Shown piece after piece: positions 32,125-41,634 of a stretch of DNA of 64,000 nucleotides (position 1 is its first letter; every line of letters begins with the position of its first letter). The translations under genes were made by a program, and so were the position numbers. The stretch lies in the NCBI RefSeq assembly GCF_020463795.1, contig NZ_CP080025.1:4461501-4525500 (forward strand), in the 5' to 3' direction. The notes under the pieces were generated by a model. That model searched no databases. It worked only from the letters and a program-made list of their open reading frames with translations, and was not told the origin of the DNA. This DNA is from Echinicola marina. Lineage in GTDB: Bacteria > Bacteroidota > Bacteroidia > Cytophagales > Cyclobacteriaceae.

Positions 32125-33615
32125 ATGAAGAAAAACCTACTTTATTCATTTTTGGCCGGATTGGCATTTATGCCTACTTATACTGATGCGCGGCAAAATA
32201 AAATCGACCAATCCATCAGGGAGAAAGAAGCGATCTCCCATTTCAGGTATTTAGCTTCAGATGAACTAAAAGGCCGGGATGCTGCTCGATCTGAAATAGA
32301 TATTGCGGCGAGATATATTGCGGAGCAATTCTGGAAATATGATGCTCAGCCTATTGATGGAGCTGAAAACTATTTTCAAGAAGTTCCTTTCAGGATTTCC
32401 AGTCCTCCTAATGAAGGGTCTATTATATACAGAGATGAAACCTTGACCCAAGGTCAAGAGTTATTAGTTTTGGACGGTAAGGCTATTGAAGGGAAATATG
32501 AAACTGTCGTGGCTGGTTATGGATTAGAAGGAGATTTGGAAGGTAAAGATATAGAAGGTAAAATTTTGGTTGTCAGGGTGGGTGGGCCTGAGCAGATGGG
32601 CCCCTCACAGCTGTTTGCAGCAGGAAGAAAGAAACTGGCGCTGGCTGAAGAAAAAGGAGCACTGGCCTTGATAGAGATGTATAATCTACCCACTACTCCA
32701 TGGAGCCTATTGACCAACTATCTGAACAAACCGCAAATGACCATTGCCCAAGGTGATCCAAAGGAAGCTGGAATTCCTTATATCTGGGCCAAAGATCTTA
32801 ATGGTAGTTTGATTAAATCCATTGACCAATCCTCTGGTTCAGAAATTGATCTCAACATTAAAGGAAAGAAAAACCTATCCATAACAGGCAAAAATGTAAT
32901 TGCGAAGATTGAAGGAACAGATCCAAACTTAAAAGATGAGTATGTCATGCTTTCCGCCCACTACGATCACATAGGTGTGGGTAAGCCAGACGCAGAAGGA
33001 GACAGTATTTATAATGGCGCTAGGGATAATGCTGTAGGAACTGTAGCCATCATCAATGCTGCTAAATATTTTGCTGAAAATCCACCTAAGCGCTCCATCC
33101 TACTTTGTGCCTGGACAGCCGAGGAAAAAGGACTATTGGGCTCTGCTTATTATTCTGAAAATCCAATGGTTCCTTTGGACAAAGTGATCTATAATTTAAA
33201 TATTGATAATGGTGGTTATAATGACACCGAGATTATAACAGTCATTGGATTTGGAAGAACTTCTGCTGACCATTTGATCAAGGAAGCTGTAGATGCTTAT
33301 GGATTGAGGGTAACTGCTGATCCATCACCTGAACAGGGCCTTTATGACAGATCAGACAATGTGAACTTTGCCAAAAAAGGTATCCCTGCTCCCACTTTCA
33401 GTTTAGGTTTCACGGCTTTTGATGCTGAAATCATGAAATACTATCATCAAGCAGCAGATGAAGTGGACAATTTCGATTTGGATTATGCCATGAAATATTG
33501 GAAATCCTATTTACTCACTGCAGAAAAGATTGCCAATGCTCCTGAGCAACCAAAATGGATGGAAGGTGATAAATATGAAGAGGCCGGAAAAGCTTTATAT
33601 GCAACAGAAGAATAG
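32125..33615 (+). CDS. M28-family metallopeptidase with PA domain (secreted)
   Basis: 496 residues. Signal peptide LLYSFLAGLAFMPTYTDA. PA-domain insert about 110-230, then an M28 aminopeptidase-type catalytic core: H279 and D301 (SAHYDHIGVG ... GARDNAVGT), the bridging E333/E334 (CAWTAEEKGLLGS), D361 in NIDNGG and H of KYYHQAADE near 457. It should be a periplasmic or outer-surface zinc aminopeptidase. Monocistronic with a terminator. Confidence 0.93.
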   Translation: MKKNLLYSFLAGLAFMPTYTDARQNKIDQSIREKEAISHFRYLASDELKGRDAARSEIDIAARYIAEQFWKYDAQPIDGAENYFQEVPFRISSPPNEGSIIYRDETLTQGQELLVLDGKAIEGKYETVVAGYGLEGDLEGKDIEGKILVVRVGGPEQMGPSQLFAAGRKKLALAEEKGALALIEMYNLPTTPWSLLTNYLNKPQMTIAQGDPKEAGIPYIWAKDLNGSLIKSIDQSSGSEIDLNIKGKKNLSITGKNVIAKIEGTDPNLKDEYVMLSAHYDHIGVGKPDAEGDSIYNGARDNAVGTVAIINAAKYFAENPPKRSILLCAWTAEEKGLLGSAYYSENPMVPLDKVIYNLNIDNGGYNDTEIITVIGFGRTSADHLIKEAVDAYGLRVTADPSPEQGLYDRSDNVNFAKKGIPAPTFSLGFTAFDAEIMKYYHQAADEVDNFDLDYAMKYWKSYLLTAEKIANAPEQPKWMEGDKYEEAGKALYATEE

Positions 33616-33644
33616 AGATAAATAGGTTTTCAAATTCTATGCAA

Positions 33645-33678
33645 TAAAAAAGGGATTTCCGACGGAAATCCCTTTTTT
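33645..33678. terminator. Bidirectional terminator
   Basis: AAAAAAGGGATTTCCG / CGGAAATCCCTTTTTT, perfectly complementary over 16 bp, between the convergent peptidase and GlsB genes. Confidence 0.9.
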
Positions 33679-33697
33679 ATTGCACATTCTGATATGG

Positions 33698-33970
33698 CTA
33701 TTTTTTAGAGACATTTGGACCAATAATTTTTTTCCAGATATAGAGTATGATCAATGCTCCAATAACCGCCCAAACCAAGCCCCAGCCCATCCCAGTTCCA
33801 CCGGCACTCTCAAAACCCAAAGCCTGACCGATAAAACCTCCTACAAAGGCTCCTCCTATTCCAATCAAGATTGTAACAATAAAACCTCCAGGATCTTTTC
33901 CAGGCATTATCCCTTTTGCTAAAAGACCGGCTATCAGGCCGAAAATAATCCACCATATGATATACCCCAT
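33698..33970 (-). CDS. GlsB/YeaQ/YmgE-family small membrane protein
   Basis: 90 residues with three predicted helices and the family signature IIFGLIAGLLAKGIMPGKDPGGFIVTILIGIGGAFVGGFIGQALG. Transglycosylase-associated/stress-response membrane protein of the general stress type; precise role unknown. Confidence 0.92.
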   Translation of the reverse strand: MGYIIWWIIFGLIAGLLAKGIMPGKDPGGFIVTILIGIGGAFVGGFIGQALGFESAGGTGMGWGLVWAVIGALIILYIWKKIIGPNVSKK

Positions 33971-34127
33971 ATTATTTGTTGTTTAATAGTTTATAAAGGA
34001 TTCAAAATACTAAATTTAAATGAATTCTCTTACAACTATATTGAAAACTATCTCATCACAAGCACTTGCATGGATCATTAGACAACAAAAAATTTGTTGT
34101 CACAGAATAAGAATAAAAAAATCTGAT

Positions 34128-34267
34128 TATCCGCAATGATGCCAGTAACCTTAAATCCTTTGCTTAAGTGGTCGGGAGTTTGAAGACTGAAGACCGAAGC
34201 AGTTGATATTTTAATTAAAACGAACATTTCGATTCGCTTTTAACTTTTACTGGTGCAATTGCGGATA
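34128..34267. mobile_element. 140-bp MITE-like element, copy 2
   Basis: Same 10-bp TIRs and length as copy 1, opposite orientation; the surrounding TCTGAT on one side and TACATA on the other recur with copy 3, so the true ends may extend a few bases. It accounts for a third of the 514-bp spacer; the rest shows no gene. Confidence 0.85.
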
Positions 34268-34463
34268 TACATATAAAAAAATCAACCATGCTTTTTGCCA
34301 AGCTTATTGAAAGACTTTCAATTATTTTTTCTAATACAACAAAATTTAAACTAAAATAAATTATATTAACTCCATTCAGCATAATCAATACTACTAAAAA
34401 CCTGATGATTATTCCTGTTTAAATAATATTGGACAAAACACTCACTTTTAAACATCATTATTT

Positions 34464-35273
34464 ATTAAAATTAGAATAAGCTACTTGACCCTAGGCCTAT
34501 TACTGTCTTTTACCTGGTGTAAGGTGTATGCTCAAACTGAAGATGCCCAGTCCTCAGCTGCGGAACTTGCAAAGAAACTTGCCAATCCCATAGCAAGCCT
34601 TATCAGTCTTCCATTGCAGCAAAATATGGATTTTGGTATTGGTCCCTTAGAGGGATCCCGTTATAATATGAACATACAACCAGTGATACCAGTTAGTTTG
34701 ACCAAAGATTTCAATCTAATTACCCGGGCAATAATTCCCGTAATCAGCCAATACAATATTACAGAAACAGGCAGTAAAGAGTCAGGTATAGGTGATATGG
34801 TACTAAGTGGCTTTGTCAGTCCAAAAGAATCAGAAATTATTTGGGGCTTCGGTCCTGTTTTTTCGATCCCTACAGCTACAAATGATCTACTGGGCAGCAA
34901 GAAATTTGGAATGGGGCCAACAGCCGTGGCATTATATCAGGTTCATGCCATTACCATCGGTGCCCTGGCCAATCAAATCTGGAGTGTGGCCGGTGACAGT
35001 GAAAGGAATAATGTAAGTCAATTATTTTTACAGCCCTTTGTGGCGTATAACTGGCCTTCAGGAGCCGGAGCAGGCTTTAATTTTGAATTGACCCAAAACT
35101 GGCAAGCCAATTCGACCGTCTTATGGTTTAACCCTAATATCAGTGGAGTCACCAGTTTAGGAAAGCAAAAAGTACAATTTGTAACTGGCCCACGCATCAA
35201 CCTTGCTGCCCCGAACGGGATTAAATCAGCCTTTGGAATGAGAGCGGTAATATCCCTTATCTTTCCCAAATAA
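34464..35273 (+). CDS. Secreted hypothetical protein, probable ATT start
   Basis: About 270 residues, beta-rich and resembling outer-membrane beta-barrel or MetA-pathway-type proteins (transporter-like repeated aromatic strands: VIPVSLTKDFNLITRAIIPVISQYNI). A complete signal peptide, I-K-I-R-I-S-Y-L-T-L-G-L-L-L-S-F, can only be read if translation starts at the ATT at 34464; a TTG at 34485 would remove the positively charged n-region. No ATG exists in frame before the signal peptide, the frame being open from 34452. Ends at 35273. Exact family unknown. Confidence 0.7.
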   Translation: MKIRISYLTLGLLLSFTWCKVYAQTEDAQSSAAELAKKLANPIASLISLPLQQNMDFGIGPLEGSRYNMNIQPVIPVSLTKDFNLITRAIIPVISQYNITETGSKESGIGDMVLSGFVSPKESEIIWGFGPVFSIPTATNDLLGSKKFGMGPTAVALYQVHAITIGALANQIWSVAGDSERNNVSQLFLQPFVAYNWPSGAGAGFNFELTQNWQANSTVLWFNPNISGVTSLGKQKVQFVTGPRINLAAPNGIKSAFGMRAVISLIFPK

Positions 35274-35413
35274 TATGATTTTCCGTTTTCACAGCTGTTG
35301 CCTTATTTCTCACATCCTATCCCCGGATCGAATGTCCTGATTAATTATTCCTGTGAAACCTGTGTCATTTTTGAGGTAATCCTTTGAAGAGTATTACTTA
35401 CTGATGGAATAGT

Positions 35414-35452
35414 CAACCCGAAACATATCAATTGATTACATGTTTCGGGTTG
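35414..35452. terminator. Hairpin between convergent genes
   Basis: CAACCCGAAACAT / ATGTTTCGGGTTG stem (13 bp) with a 13-base loop, followed by a weak T-rich stretch; probable bidirectional terminator for 35273(+) and 35481(-). Confidence 0.7.
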
Positions 35453-35480
35453 ATTTTAATGTTGAAAACAGTTATTAATA

Positions 35481-36428
35481 TTAATGAATGGAGATACTTC
35501 CAGAGCTAACAGCTCCTTTTACGGTCATATTTGAATTGTTATCGATCTTCAGGCTTTTTCCTTTCTTTTCATCCCCTACTCTAAGGCTTCCGCTACTGGC
35601 CACTAAGTCAAAATTATAATCCTTTAGGTTGCTTTTAGTACTAAAATTTATAGATCCAGAAGAACATTTCAGGTTAGTGGCAGCTCCTAATCCGATATTA
35701 TCCCCGCTTATGGAACCGGACGAACTGGTTAAACTGCCTACCGCCGCAATATTATCCATAGCGATCTTACCAGAGCTCACCACTGCACTTAGCTCTCCCT
35801 CAACATTTTCAATACTCAGTTTGCCACTACTCGCCACAGCATTGATATTTCCCAAAATGTCATTTATATCAGCGTGTCCAGAAGAAACCTTGCAATCAAT
35901 ATTTCCTTTGATATTTCCCGCTTCTATATGTCCTGAACCAACACTCAGGTAAACTTGGCCTACTTTAAGGTCATTTACCTCAACATGACCAGAACCTGCT
36001 GTTACTGTTAATTCATCAGACACTATATCCGAAACAAAGGCTTTTCCCGAACCGCTGGACACTTCCAGTTGCATGTTTTTAGGTCCAGTCAGACTGATAT
36101 AACCTACATGCCTAAAGCTTCCCCAAGAATTGGTTTTGTTACTTTGATCCCATTTGACAATGAGCTTGTCACCTTCTACCTCATAGGTGATTTTTACACC
36201 GTTGTCCCTATTGGTTTCCAAATAGGCACTCAAGGCAACATCACTTACACCATCCTTCCCTTCATATGAAATTTCCAAAGGGCCACCATACAGCTCCACC
36301 TCCCTTATGCCCGAAAATGATTCCTCAATATCGGAAACCACCGTCATTTGGGAATATCCACACCCCGGTAGACATACCGCGCATAAAAGCAGTGCAAAAG
36401 AAAATATACCCGATTTATGCTTCCTCAT
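35481..36428 (-). CDS. DUF4097/head GIN-type surface lipoprotein
   Basis: 315 residues. Lipobox LCAVCLPGCGYS. The rest is a right-handed beta-solenoid of repeated SSGSIS/ SGSGHVEV/ SSGKIAMD motifs, the hallmark of DUF4097/DUF2807 putative adhesins. Lipid-anchored, probably outer-membrane. It overlaps the TM2 gene by 14 bp, so it is translated in an operon with TM2 and DUF2752. Confidence 0.88.
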   Translation of the reverse strand: MRKHKSGIFSFALLLCAVCLPGCGYSQMTVVSDIEESFSGIREVELYGGPLEISYEGKDGVSDVALSAYLETNRDNGVKITYEVEGDKLIVKWDQSNKTNSWGSFRHVGYISLTGPKNMQLEVSSGSGKAFVSDIVSDELTVTAGSGHVEVNDLKVGQVYLSVGSGHIEAGNIKGNIDCKVSSGHADINDILGNINAVASSGKLSIENVEGELSAVVSSGKIAMDNIAAVGSLTSSSGSISGDNIGLGAATNLKCSSGSINFSTKSNLKDYNFDLVASSGSLRVGDEKKGKSLKIDNNSNMTVKGAVSSGSISIH

Positions 36429-36819
36429 TTTTATCCTTTTGTACGTTCTCTTGATTAAATGATTGTCCCAATCCGTTACTCATTACAGACAAGGTTTCGT
36501 GGGCCACTTTAATATTGTACTCATATGCCAGGCTTTTATAATTCACCAAGTCCACGATGGTCCCAATAAAACAGAGCCCCACAGTAAAGAAATACAATAT
36601 TCCAAGGCCGATTTGCCCCAAAATAAAACGATGAAGACCAGCAAAGCCGAAGAAACCCAGCAATGCCAAAATCAATACCATTTGGCTGTCTTTTCTTCTG
36701 GCCCTATACACCTGGGCAAAAAGATTAGCTTGCTCATCATCCATGTTTTTTAGGATCCCCTGGATATAACCAAGTTCCATTCCTTCCAATTCGGGAAGGT
36801 GCTTTAATACATTAGCCAT
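36415..36819 (-). CDS. TM2-domain membrane protein
   Basis: 134 residues with a TM2 domain (ILALLGFFGFAGLHRFILGQIGLGILYFFTVGLCFIGTIVDL): two helices with the conserved GxHRFYxG-like loop (GLHRFILGQ). Overlaps both neighbours (14 and 8 bp). Common partner of DUF2752 and DUF4097 in Bacteroidota; function unknown, often described as surface or envelope-related. Confidence 0.9.
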   Translation of the reverse strand: MANVLKHLPELEGMELGYIQGILKNMDDEQANLFAQVYRARRKDSQMVLILALLGFFGFAGLHRFILGQIGLGILYFFTVGLCFIGTIVDLVNYKSLAYEYNIKVAHETLSVMSNGLGQSFNQENVQKDKNEEA

Positions 36820-37117
36820 AATTACTTGTTTTTTTAAATAGTTTCACCAATTCACTTATCCGAAAAGCAATGATTAACCAAGCTATGCCACCCAATGGAT
36901 GCATTTCAAAAGATGCTAAAAATTCACCTGTAGCAAAGAGTTTCATGCTCCTTCCTAATCCACAACCTGGGCACCAATCAATCCCAAGAATATCCAGTGG
37001 ACAAATACTTAAATGTGTTTGGGAATACGGATCAATTGTCAAAATCGCCACAATCGCCGAACACCAAAATAGTAATTCTACAGGAAATCTTCTGAAATGA
37101 TCAACTTTACTTTTCAT
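36812..37117 (-). CDS. DUF2752 membrane protein
   Basis: 101 residues with two or three hydrophobic segments and the DUF2752 motif CPLDILGIDWCPGCGLGRSM (C-x-G-C-G). First gene of the DUF2752-TM2-DUF4097 operon; overlaps TM2 by 8 bp. Confidence 0.93.
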   Translation of the reverse strand: MKSKVDHFRRFPVELLFWCSAIVAILTIDPYSQTHLSICPLDILGIDWCPGCGLGRSMKLFATGEFLASFEMHPLGGIAWLIIAFRISELVKLFKKTSNYG

Positions 37118-37356
37118 CTAAAACTTAAGTTACGAAAAGGATGCCATTTCTTAAAAAGTGCCTCATAAGGACATATGCCTGATTTTTAAAAACCCATTGC
37201 TACATAAACGTACAAAAATCGACCGTTTACGGACACTTCTCCCCTGCTTATTAAAGAAAATTCAGCTCGGCAAAGAAGGATTAGTCCATAGAAATTCTTC
37301 ATTCTAGATTCCTTTTGTATTTTTAGCATAACTACCAAAAATAATAGTCATTTAAT

Positions 37357-38268
37357 ATGTTTAGACTAAAGAAGGCATTTGTTTTTACCATCATCCTATT
37401 ATCCACATGGACCAACAACTCTCTCAAGGCCCAAGGCTCATATGATCTTATCAGTTTAAGATCAAAAAAGTTTCTGGGAAAATTCAGCATTGTGCCTGGA
37501 AGCGCCCAAAAACTTACCGATAGGCCTGGATATGATAACCAACCCTATTTTATCAATAATGAGCAAGTGGCTTTTTCATCTGTTTCAGATGAAGGAGTGA
37601 GCGATATCATCCTTTTTAGTTTCGATAAAGACAGTTTTACCAATATGACCCGAACGGACACAAAAAGTGAATTCTCACCAAAACTTACTGATTGTGGCCA
37701 ATATATCTCTGCAGTTACGGTGGAAGAAGACAGCAGCCAAAGGCTTTGGCTTTACCCTATCAATTTTGGGGAGCCAGAACTACTTTACGATGATATCGCA
37801 CCAGTGGCTTATTACACTTGGTACAACAATATAGCGGCAATGTCTGTGCTAGGCGAACCCAATAAATTACTTTACCCGCTCAGCCGAGACAATATACTGT
37901 CCTTAGCAGAAAACACCGGCAGAAGTATCCAGAAAAGACCCAACACGAGCGAAATCACTTATATCGATAAAAGTGCCAGTGTGGTCCTGAATGGAAAATC
38001 CACTTTTGAGATCAAATCCTTTGACATCGAAGAAAAGAGTAGCGAAAATTATGGTACCGCATTGGCTGATAGCGAAGATTTTATTTGGATTGACAAAAAC
38101 ATGATGCTTATGGCGCGAGGCCAAGACTTGTTTATCAAAAACGTAAACAAAAGCCAAGACTGGGAAAAAATCGCCCAAGTTAGTCTCCCCGGCTATGGTG
38201 CCATCTCCAGATTGGCCATCAGCCCAAAGGGAGATAAATTGGTACTGGTCATGGAAAGACTGGACTAA
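37357..38268 (+). CDS. Secreted beta-propeller-like (PD40/TolB-type) protein
   Basis: 303 residues; signal peptide (VFTIILLSTWTNNSLKAQG). The mature part repeats blade-like units (FNNEQVAFSSVSDEGVSDIILFSFDKDSFTNMTR; SPKLTDCGQYISAVTVEED; ISPKGDKLVLVMERL), as in PD40/TolB propellers. Probably a periplasmic binding/scaffold protein. Monocistronic; function unknown. Confidence 0.85.
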   Translation: MFRLKKAFVFTIILLSTWTNNSLKAQGSYDLISLRSKKFLGKFSIVPGSAQKLTDRPGYDNQPYFINNEQVAFSSVSDEGVSDIILFSFDKDSFTNMTRTDTKSEFSPKLTDCGQYISAVTVEEDSSQRLWLYPINFGEPELLYDDIAPVAYYTWYNNIAAMSVLGEPNKLLYPLSRDNILSLAENTGRSIQKRPNTSEITYIDKSASVVLNGKSTFEIKSFDIEEKSSENYGTALADSEDFIWIDKNMMLMARGQDLFIKNVNKSQDWEKIAQVSLPGYGAISRLAISPKGDKLVLVMERLD

Positions 38269-38356
38269 AATCACCCCTAAATTCACAGAAGTTATTTTGG
38301 ACATATTGGAATACTCAAATATCCGGGCTTTCCTTTAATTCTAAAGCGGCAAAACC

Positions 38357-38364
38357 TATATTTG
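38357..38364 (+). promoter_or_regulatory. -7 element TATATTTG of tyrS
   Basis: Exact TAnnTTTG match, 36 bp before the tyrS start; a clear -33 TTG is not visible at the usual distance. Confidence 0.5.
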
Positions 38365-38399
38365 CAGCTCGTTTAGATTAATAGAAGCAAAATATAAAT

Positions 38400-39698
38400 A
38401 TGAACAACTTTATAGAAGAATTGCGTTGGAGGGGCATGGTCCAGGACATGACGCCAGAATTGGAAGAGCACTTGAATAAAGGCATCACCTCTGCCTATCT
38501 AGGCTTTGACCCAACAGCTGATTCTTTGCACATTGGACATATGGTAGGTGTAATGACCCTATTACACTTTCAGCGTTCCGGACATAAACCTATAGCCCTT
38601 GTCGGTGGTGCCACAGGTATGATCGGTGATCCTTCTTTCAAATCAGCTGAAAGAAATCTTTTAGACAAAGAAACCCTTGATCATAATATTTCCTCGATCA
38701 AAAAGCAATTGGGTAAATTTCTGAATTTTGAAGAAGAGAGGGAAAATAAGGCAGAACTGGTCAATAACCATGACTGGATGTCCCAGTTTTCTTTCCTTGA
38801 CTTTATCAGAGATGTGGGCAAGCATATCACTGTAAATTATATGATGGCCAAGGACAGTGTAAAAAGAAGATTGGAAGAGGGAAATGGACTTTCCTTTACT
38901 GAATTCTCTTATCAGTTGATCCAAGGCTATGACTTTTACCACCTGTGGAAAAATAAGAACTGTACCATGCAGCTAGGGGGATCTGATCAGTGGGGAAATA
39001 TAGTCACCGGAACTGAACTGATCAGAAAAATGGATGGCGGCAGTGCTTTTGCCCTTACTGTTCCGTTAATTACCAAAGCTGATGGCTCCAAGTTTGGGAA
39101 AACCGAGGGAGGAAGCGTTTGGCTAGATCCTGAAAAAACTTCTCCTTATACTTTCTATCAGTTTTGGCTCAATGTTTCAGATGAGGATGCTGGAAAATAC
39201 ATCCGTATATTTACTACATTGGATAAAGCCACTATCGAGAGCTTGGAGAAGGAACACTTAGAAGCGCCACACTTAAGGATACTCCAAAAGGAAATCGCCA
39301 AGCAAATCACCATCATGGTCCATTCTGAAGCAGATTATGAAATGGCCGTTAAGGCTTCTTCAATTCTCTTTGGCAAATCTTCTACTGAAGACTTGGCATC
39401 CTTGGATGAAAGAACCTTCCTTCAAGTATTTGAGGGTGTTCCCCAGGTAGAAATAAGCCAATCGGCATTTGATAGCACCGAAGGTGTCTTGGATCTTTTG
39501 GGTGATAAATGTCAGGATGTGATCTTTAAATCAAAAGGTGAAGCCAGAAAAATGATTCAAGGAGGTGGTGTGAGCATCAATAAGATAAAACTGAATGATC
39601 CACAAGCGAACTTGGATGGATTGGAACTTTTACAAGGAAAATACTTACTGGTCCAAAAGGGTAAAAAGAACTACTTCATTATTAAGATAAATGGATAA
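38400..39698 (+). CDS. tyrS: Tyrosyl-tRNA synthetase
   Basis: 432 residues. Class I signature HIGH at 44-47 ([10 protein letters not shown]); KMSKS equivalent K231-F-G-K-T235 ([12 protein letters not shown]); S4 RNA-binding domain at the C-terminus ([20 protein letters not shown]). Charges tRNA-Tyr. Followed by a weak hairpin (39704-39729). Confidence 0.97.
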   Translation: MNNFIEELRWRGMVQDMTPELEEHLNKGITSAYLGFDPTADSLHIGHMVGVMTLLHFQRSGHKPIALVGGATGMIGDPSFKSAERNLLDKETLDHNISSIKKQLGKFLNFEEERENKAELVNNHDWMSQFSFLDFIRDVGKHITVNYMMAKDSVKRRLEEGNGLSFTEFSYQLIQGYDFYHLWKNKNCTMQLGGSDQWGNIVTGTELIRKMDGGSAFALTVPLITKADGSKFGKTEGGSVWLDPEKTSPYTFYQFWLNVSDEDAGKYIRIFTTLDKATIESLEKEHLEAPHLRILQKEIAKQITIMVHSEADYEMAVKASSILFGKSSTEDLASLDERTFLQVFEGVPQVEISQSAFDSTEGVLDLLGDKCQDVIFKSKGEARKMIQGGGVSINKIKLNDPQANLDGLELLQGKYLLVQKGKKNYFIIKING

Positions 39699-39703
39699 GT
39701 CTT

Positions 39704-39729
39704 TAGGGGAGATATCTACATCTCCCCTA
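39704..39729. terminator. Hairpin after tyrS
   Basis: TAGGGGAGAT / ATCTCCCCTA stem with ATCTAC loop; no following T-run, so weak. Confidence 0.5.
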
Positions 39730-39937
39730 TATAACTCTCCTTAAAATTCAATACTTTTTAAATCAATTTTACTTAAAAACACAAAATATAACCGCTTATT
39801 AATCTGAATGTTAAAAACATTCACCTACACTTTTTTAGATATATATTGCAATAAATATTTTCATAGGTTTTCTGTGTTTTTAAATAAAGTTCAATAACTT
39901 TAAACTTTATTTAAAAATCAGCCTATTCATATTTGCA

Positions 39938-40639
39938 ATGGGAAAGTACGAAAGACAAAAGAAAGAAAAAGAGATTTTAGATTCAGCCATTGGACTTTTT
40001 GCCGAAAAAGGTTACCATAGTACCAAAATGGATGAAGTGGCCAAGAAAGCCAAAATGAGCAAAGGTCTTATATACTTTTATTATAAGAATAAGGAAGACC
40101 TGTACATGGCCGTGACCCGTAAGGCTTTTGAAGAATTGAAAGATGTTTTTAGGGAAGCCCAAAAAAGTAAGGGGAAATCGGGATCAGAAATGATTAATAT
40201 CCTTGTAAGCAACTTTATAGATTTCACAGAAAACCATAAAATGTATCAGGATGCCATCCTGAATTTTATGGGGATAATGGACCAATACAATGATCCTGAA
40301 AAAAGGAAGCAAATCGACCCACTCATTATGGAAAGCCCCAATTTCACTGAATTGCTTGAAATCCAACATGATCCTGCCAAAATCGGCATTCAGATCATTT
40401 CCCATGGCGTAAGAGATGGGAGCATGAGACCGGATTTGCAGCCAGAGATCACCTTTTATACCGTATGGACCATGCTTTTGGGATTTGAGCGGCTTAGGGG
40501 CCCAATCAGTTATGAGAATAAAGAAATCAAGATCAGTAAAGAAAACTGGCAAAATGGATTCATTAAGTTGATCCAGGATATGTTAAAAGGGACTGTACAA
40601 GCCCAAAGACCAAAGGCTGTCCAAGGTTCCTTATTTTAA
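39938..40639 (+). CDS. TetR-family transcriptional regulator
   Basis: 233 residues. HTH in residues about 25-45 (GYHSTKMDEVAKKAKMSKGLIYFYYKNKEDLY). C-terminal ligand domain of unknown specificity. It stands alone before an SDR gene on the same strand 225 bp away, with a terminator between, so co-regulation is not shown. Confidence 0.93.
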   Translation: MGKYERQKKEKEILDSAIGLFAEKGYHSTKMDEVAKKAKMSKGLIYFYYKNKEDLYMAVTRKAFEELKDVFREAQKSKGKSGSEMINILVSNFIDFTENHKMYQDAILNFMGIMDQYNDPEKRKQIDPLIMESPNFTELLEIQHDPAKIGIQIISHGVRDGSMRPDLQPEITFYTVWTMLLGFERLRGPISYENKEIKISKENWQNGFIKLIQDMLKGTVQAQRPKAVQGSLF

Positions 40640-40673
40640 ACTTTGAATTTCTAAATCTGATATATTCCTCATC

Positions 40674-40709
40674 AAAAGGCCTGCTTCAATGAAGTGGGCT
40701 TTTTGCATT
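40674..40709 (+). terminator. Terminator after the TetR gene
   Basis: AAAAGGCCTGCTTCA / TGAAGTGGGCTTTTT, imperfect stem with a T-run. Confidence 0.75.
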
Positions 40710-40864
40710 TATTTACAAATGTCATTTACACACCTTTCTAATTGATTGTAAGGCTAATCCACAAATAGAATTTTTCTTAAAATAAACCTGTAATTTAAGA
40801 CCAATTGGATTAGATTTTTTTAAATTAAATTGTTTTTTCAACAGCCCTTAAAAATATATAATCA

Positions 40865-41632
40865 ATGGATTTATCATCATTATTTGCTTTAAATAACCAA
40901 GTAGCCGTCATTACCGGTGCCAGTAAAGGCATAGGACTCAGCATTGCCGAATTTTTTGCTGCAGCTGGTGCCAAAGTAGTCATCAGCAGCCGCAATCAAC
41001 AGGCCTTGGATGAAGTAGCCACCAGACTCAATGACAAAGGCTATGATGTAATAGGCGTTGCTTGCAATGTAAGTCACCCGGATGAATTGGAATCACTGGT
41101 CAATAAGACCATAGAGGTTTATGGACAAATAGATATTTTGGTCAATAATGCTGGGATAAATCCGTTCTGTGGTCCAGTACATGAAACGAGCATGGAGCTT
41201 TTTGATAAAATCATGGCCGTTAATGTCAGGGCACCTTTTGAACTTTCCAAACTTTGCCTGCCCCATTTAAGAAAATCGTCCAATGCTTCCATCATTAATA
41301 TCAGTTCCATTGGGGCCATCACTCCAGAACCGCAATTGGGGATTTACAGTGTGAGCAAATCTGCCCTGCACTCCCTTACTAAAGTTTGTGCAAAAGAATG
41401 GGGCAACCACAAAGTAAGGGTTAATGCCATTTGCCCAGGAGTGGTAAAAACCAAGTTCAGCCAGGTCCTTTGGTCAAATGATCAGGTGATGGACAATATC
41501 ATGAAAAGATTGGCCATCAAAAGAATGGGCAAGGTGGAGGAAATAGGCGCACTGGCCTTGTTTTTAGCTTCCCCTGCAGCTTCATACACCACAGGTTCTA
41601 TTTTCACCGTCGACGGGGGCTATACCAGCTAG
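40865..41632 (+). CDS. SDR-family oxidoreductase
   Basis: 255 residues. Cofactor site TGASKGIG (residues 18-25), NAG at LVNNAGINP, active-site Y157-x-V-x-K (GIYSVSKSAL), and C-terminal GSIFTVDGGY. Classical NAD(P)-dependent short-chain dehydrogenase; substrate unknown. Confidence 0.94.
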   Translation: MDLSSLFALNNQVAVITGASKGIGLSIAEFFAAAGAKVVISSRNQQALDEVATRLNDKGYDVIGVACNVSHPDELESLVNKTIEVYGQIDILVNNAGINPFCGPVHETSMELFDKIMAVNVRAPFELSKLCLPHLRKSSNASIINISSIGAITPEPQLGIYSVSKSALHSLTKVCAKEWGNHKVRVNAICPGVVKTKFSQVLWSNDQVMDNIMKRLAIKRMGKVEEIGALALFLASPAASYTTGSIFTVDGGYTS

Positions 41633-41634
41633 TA

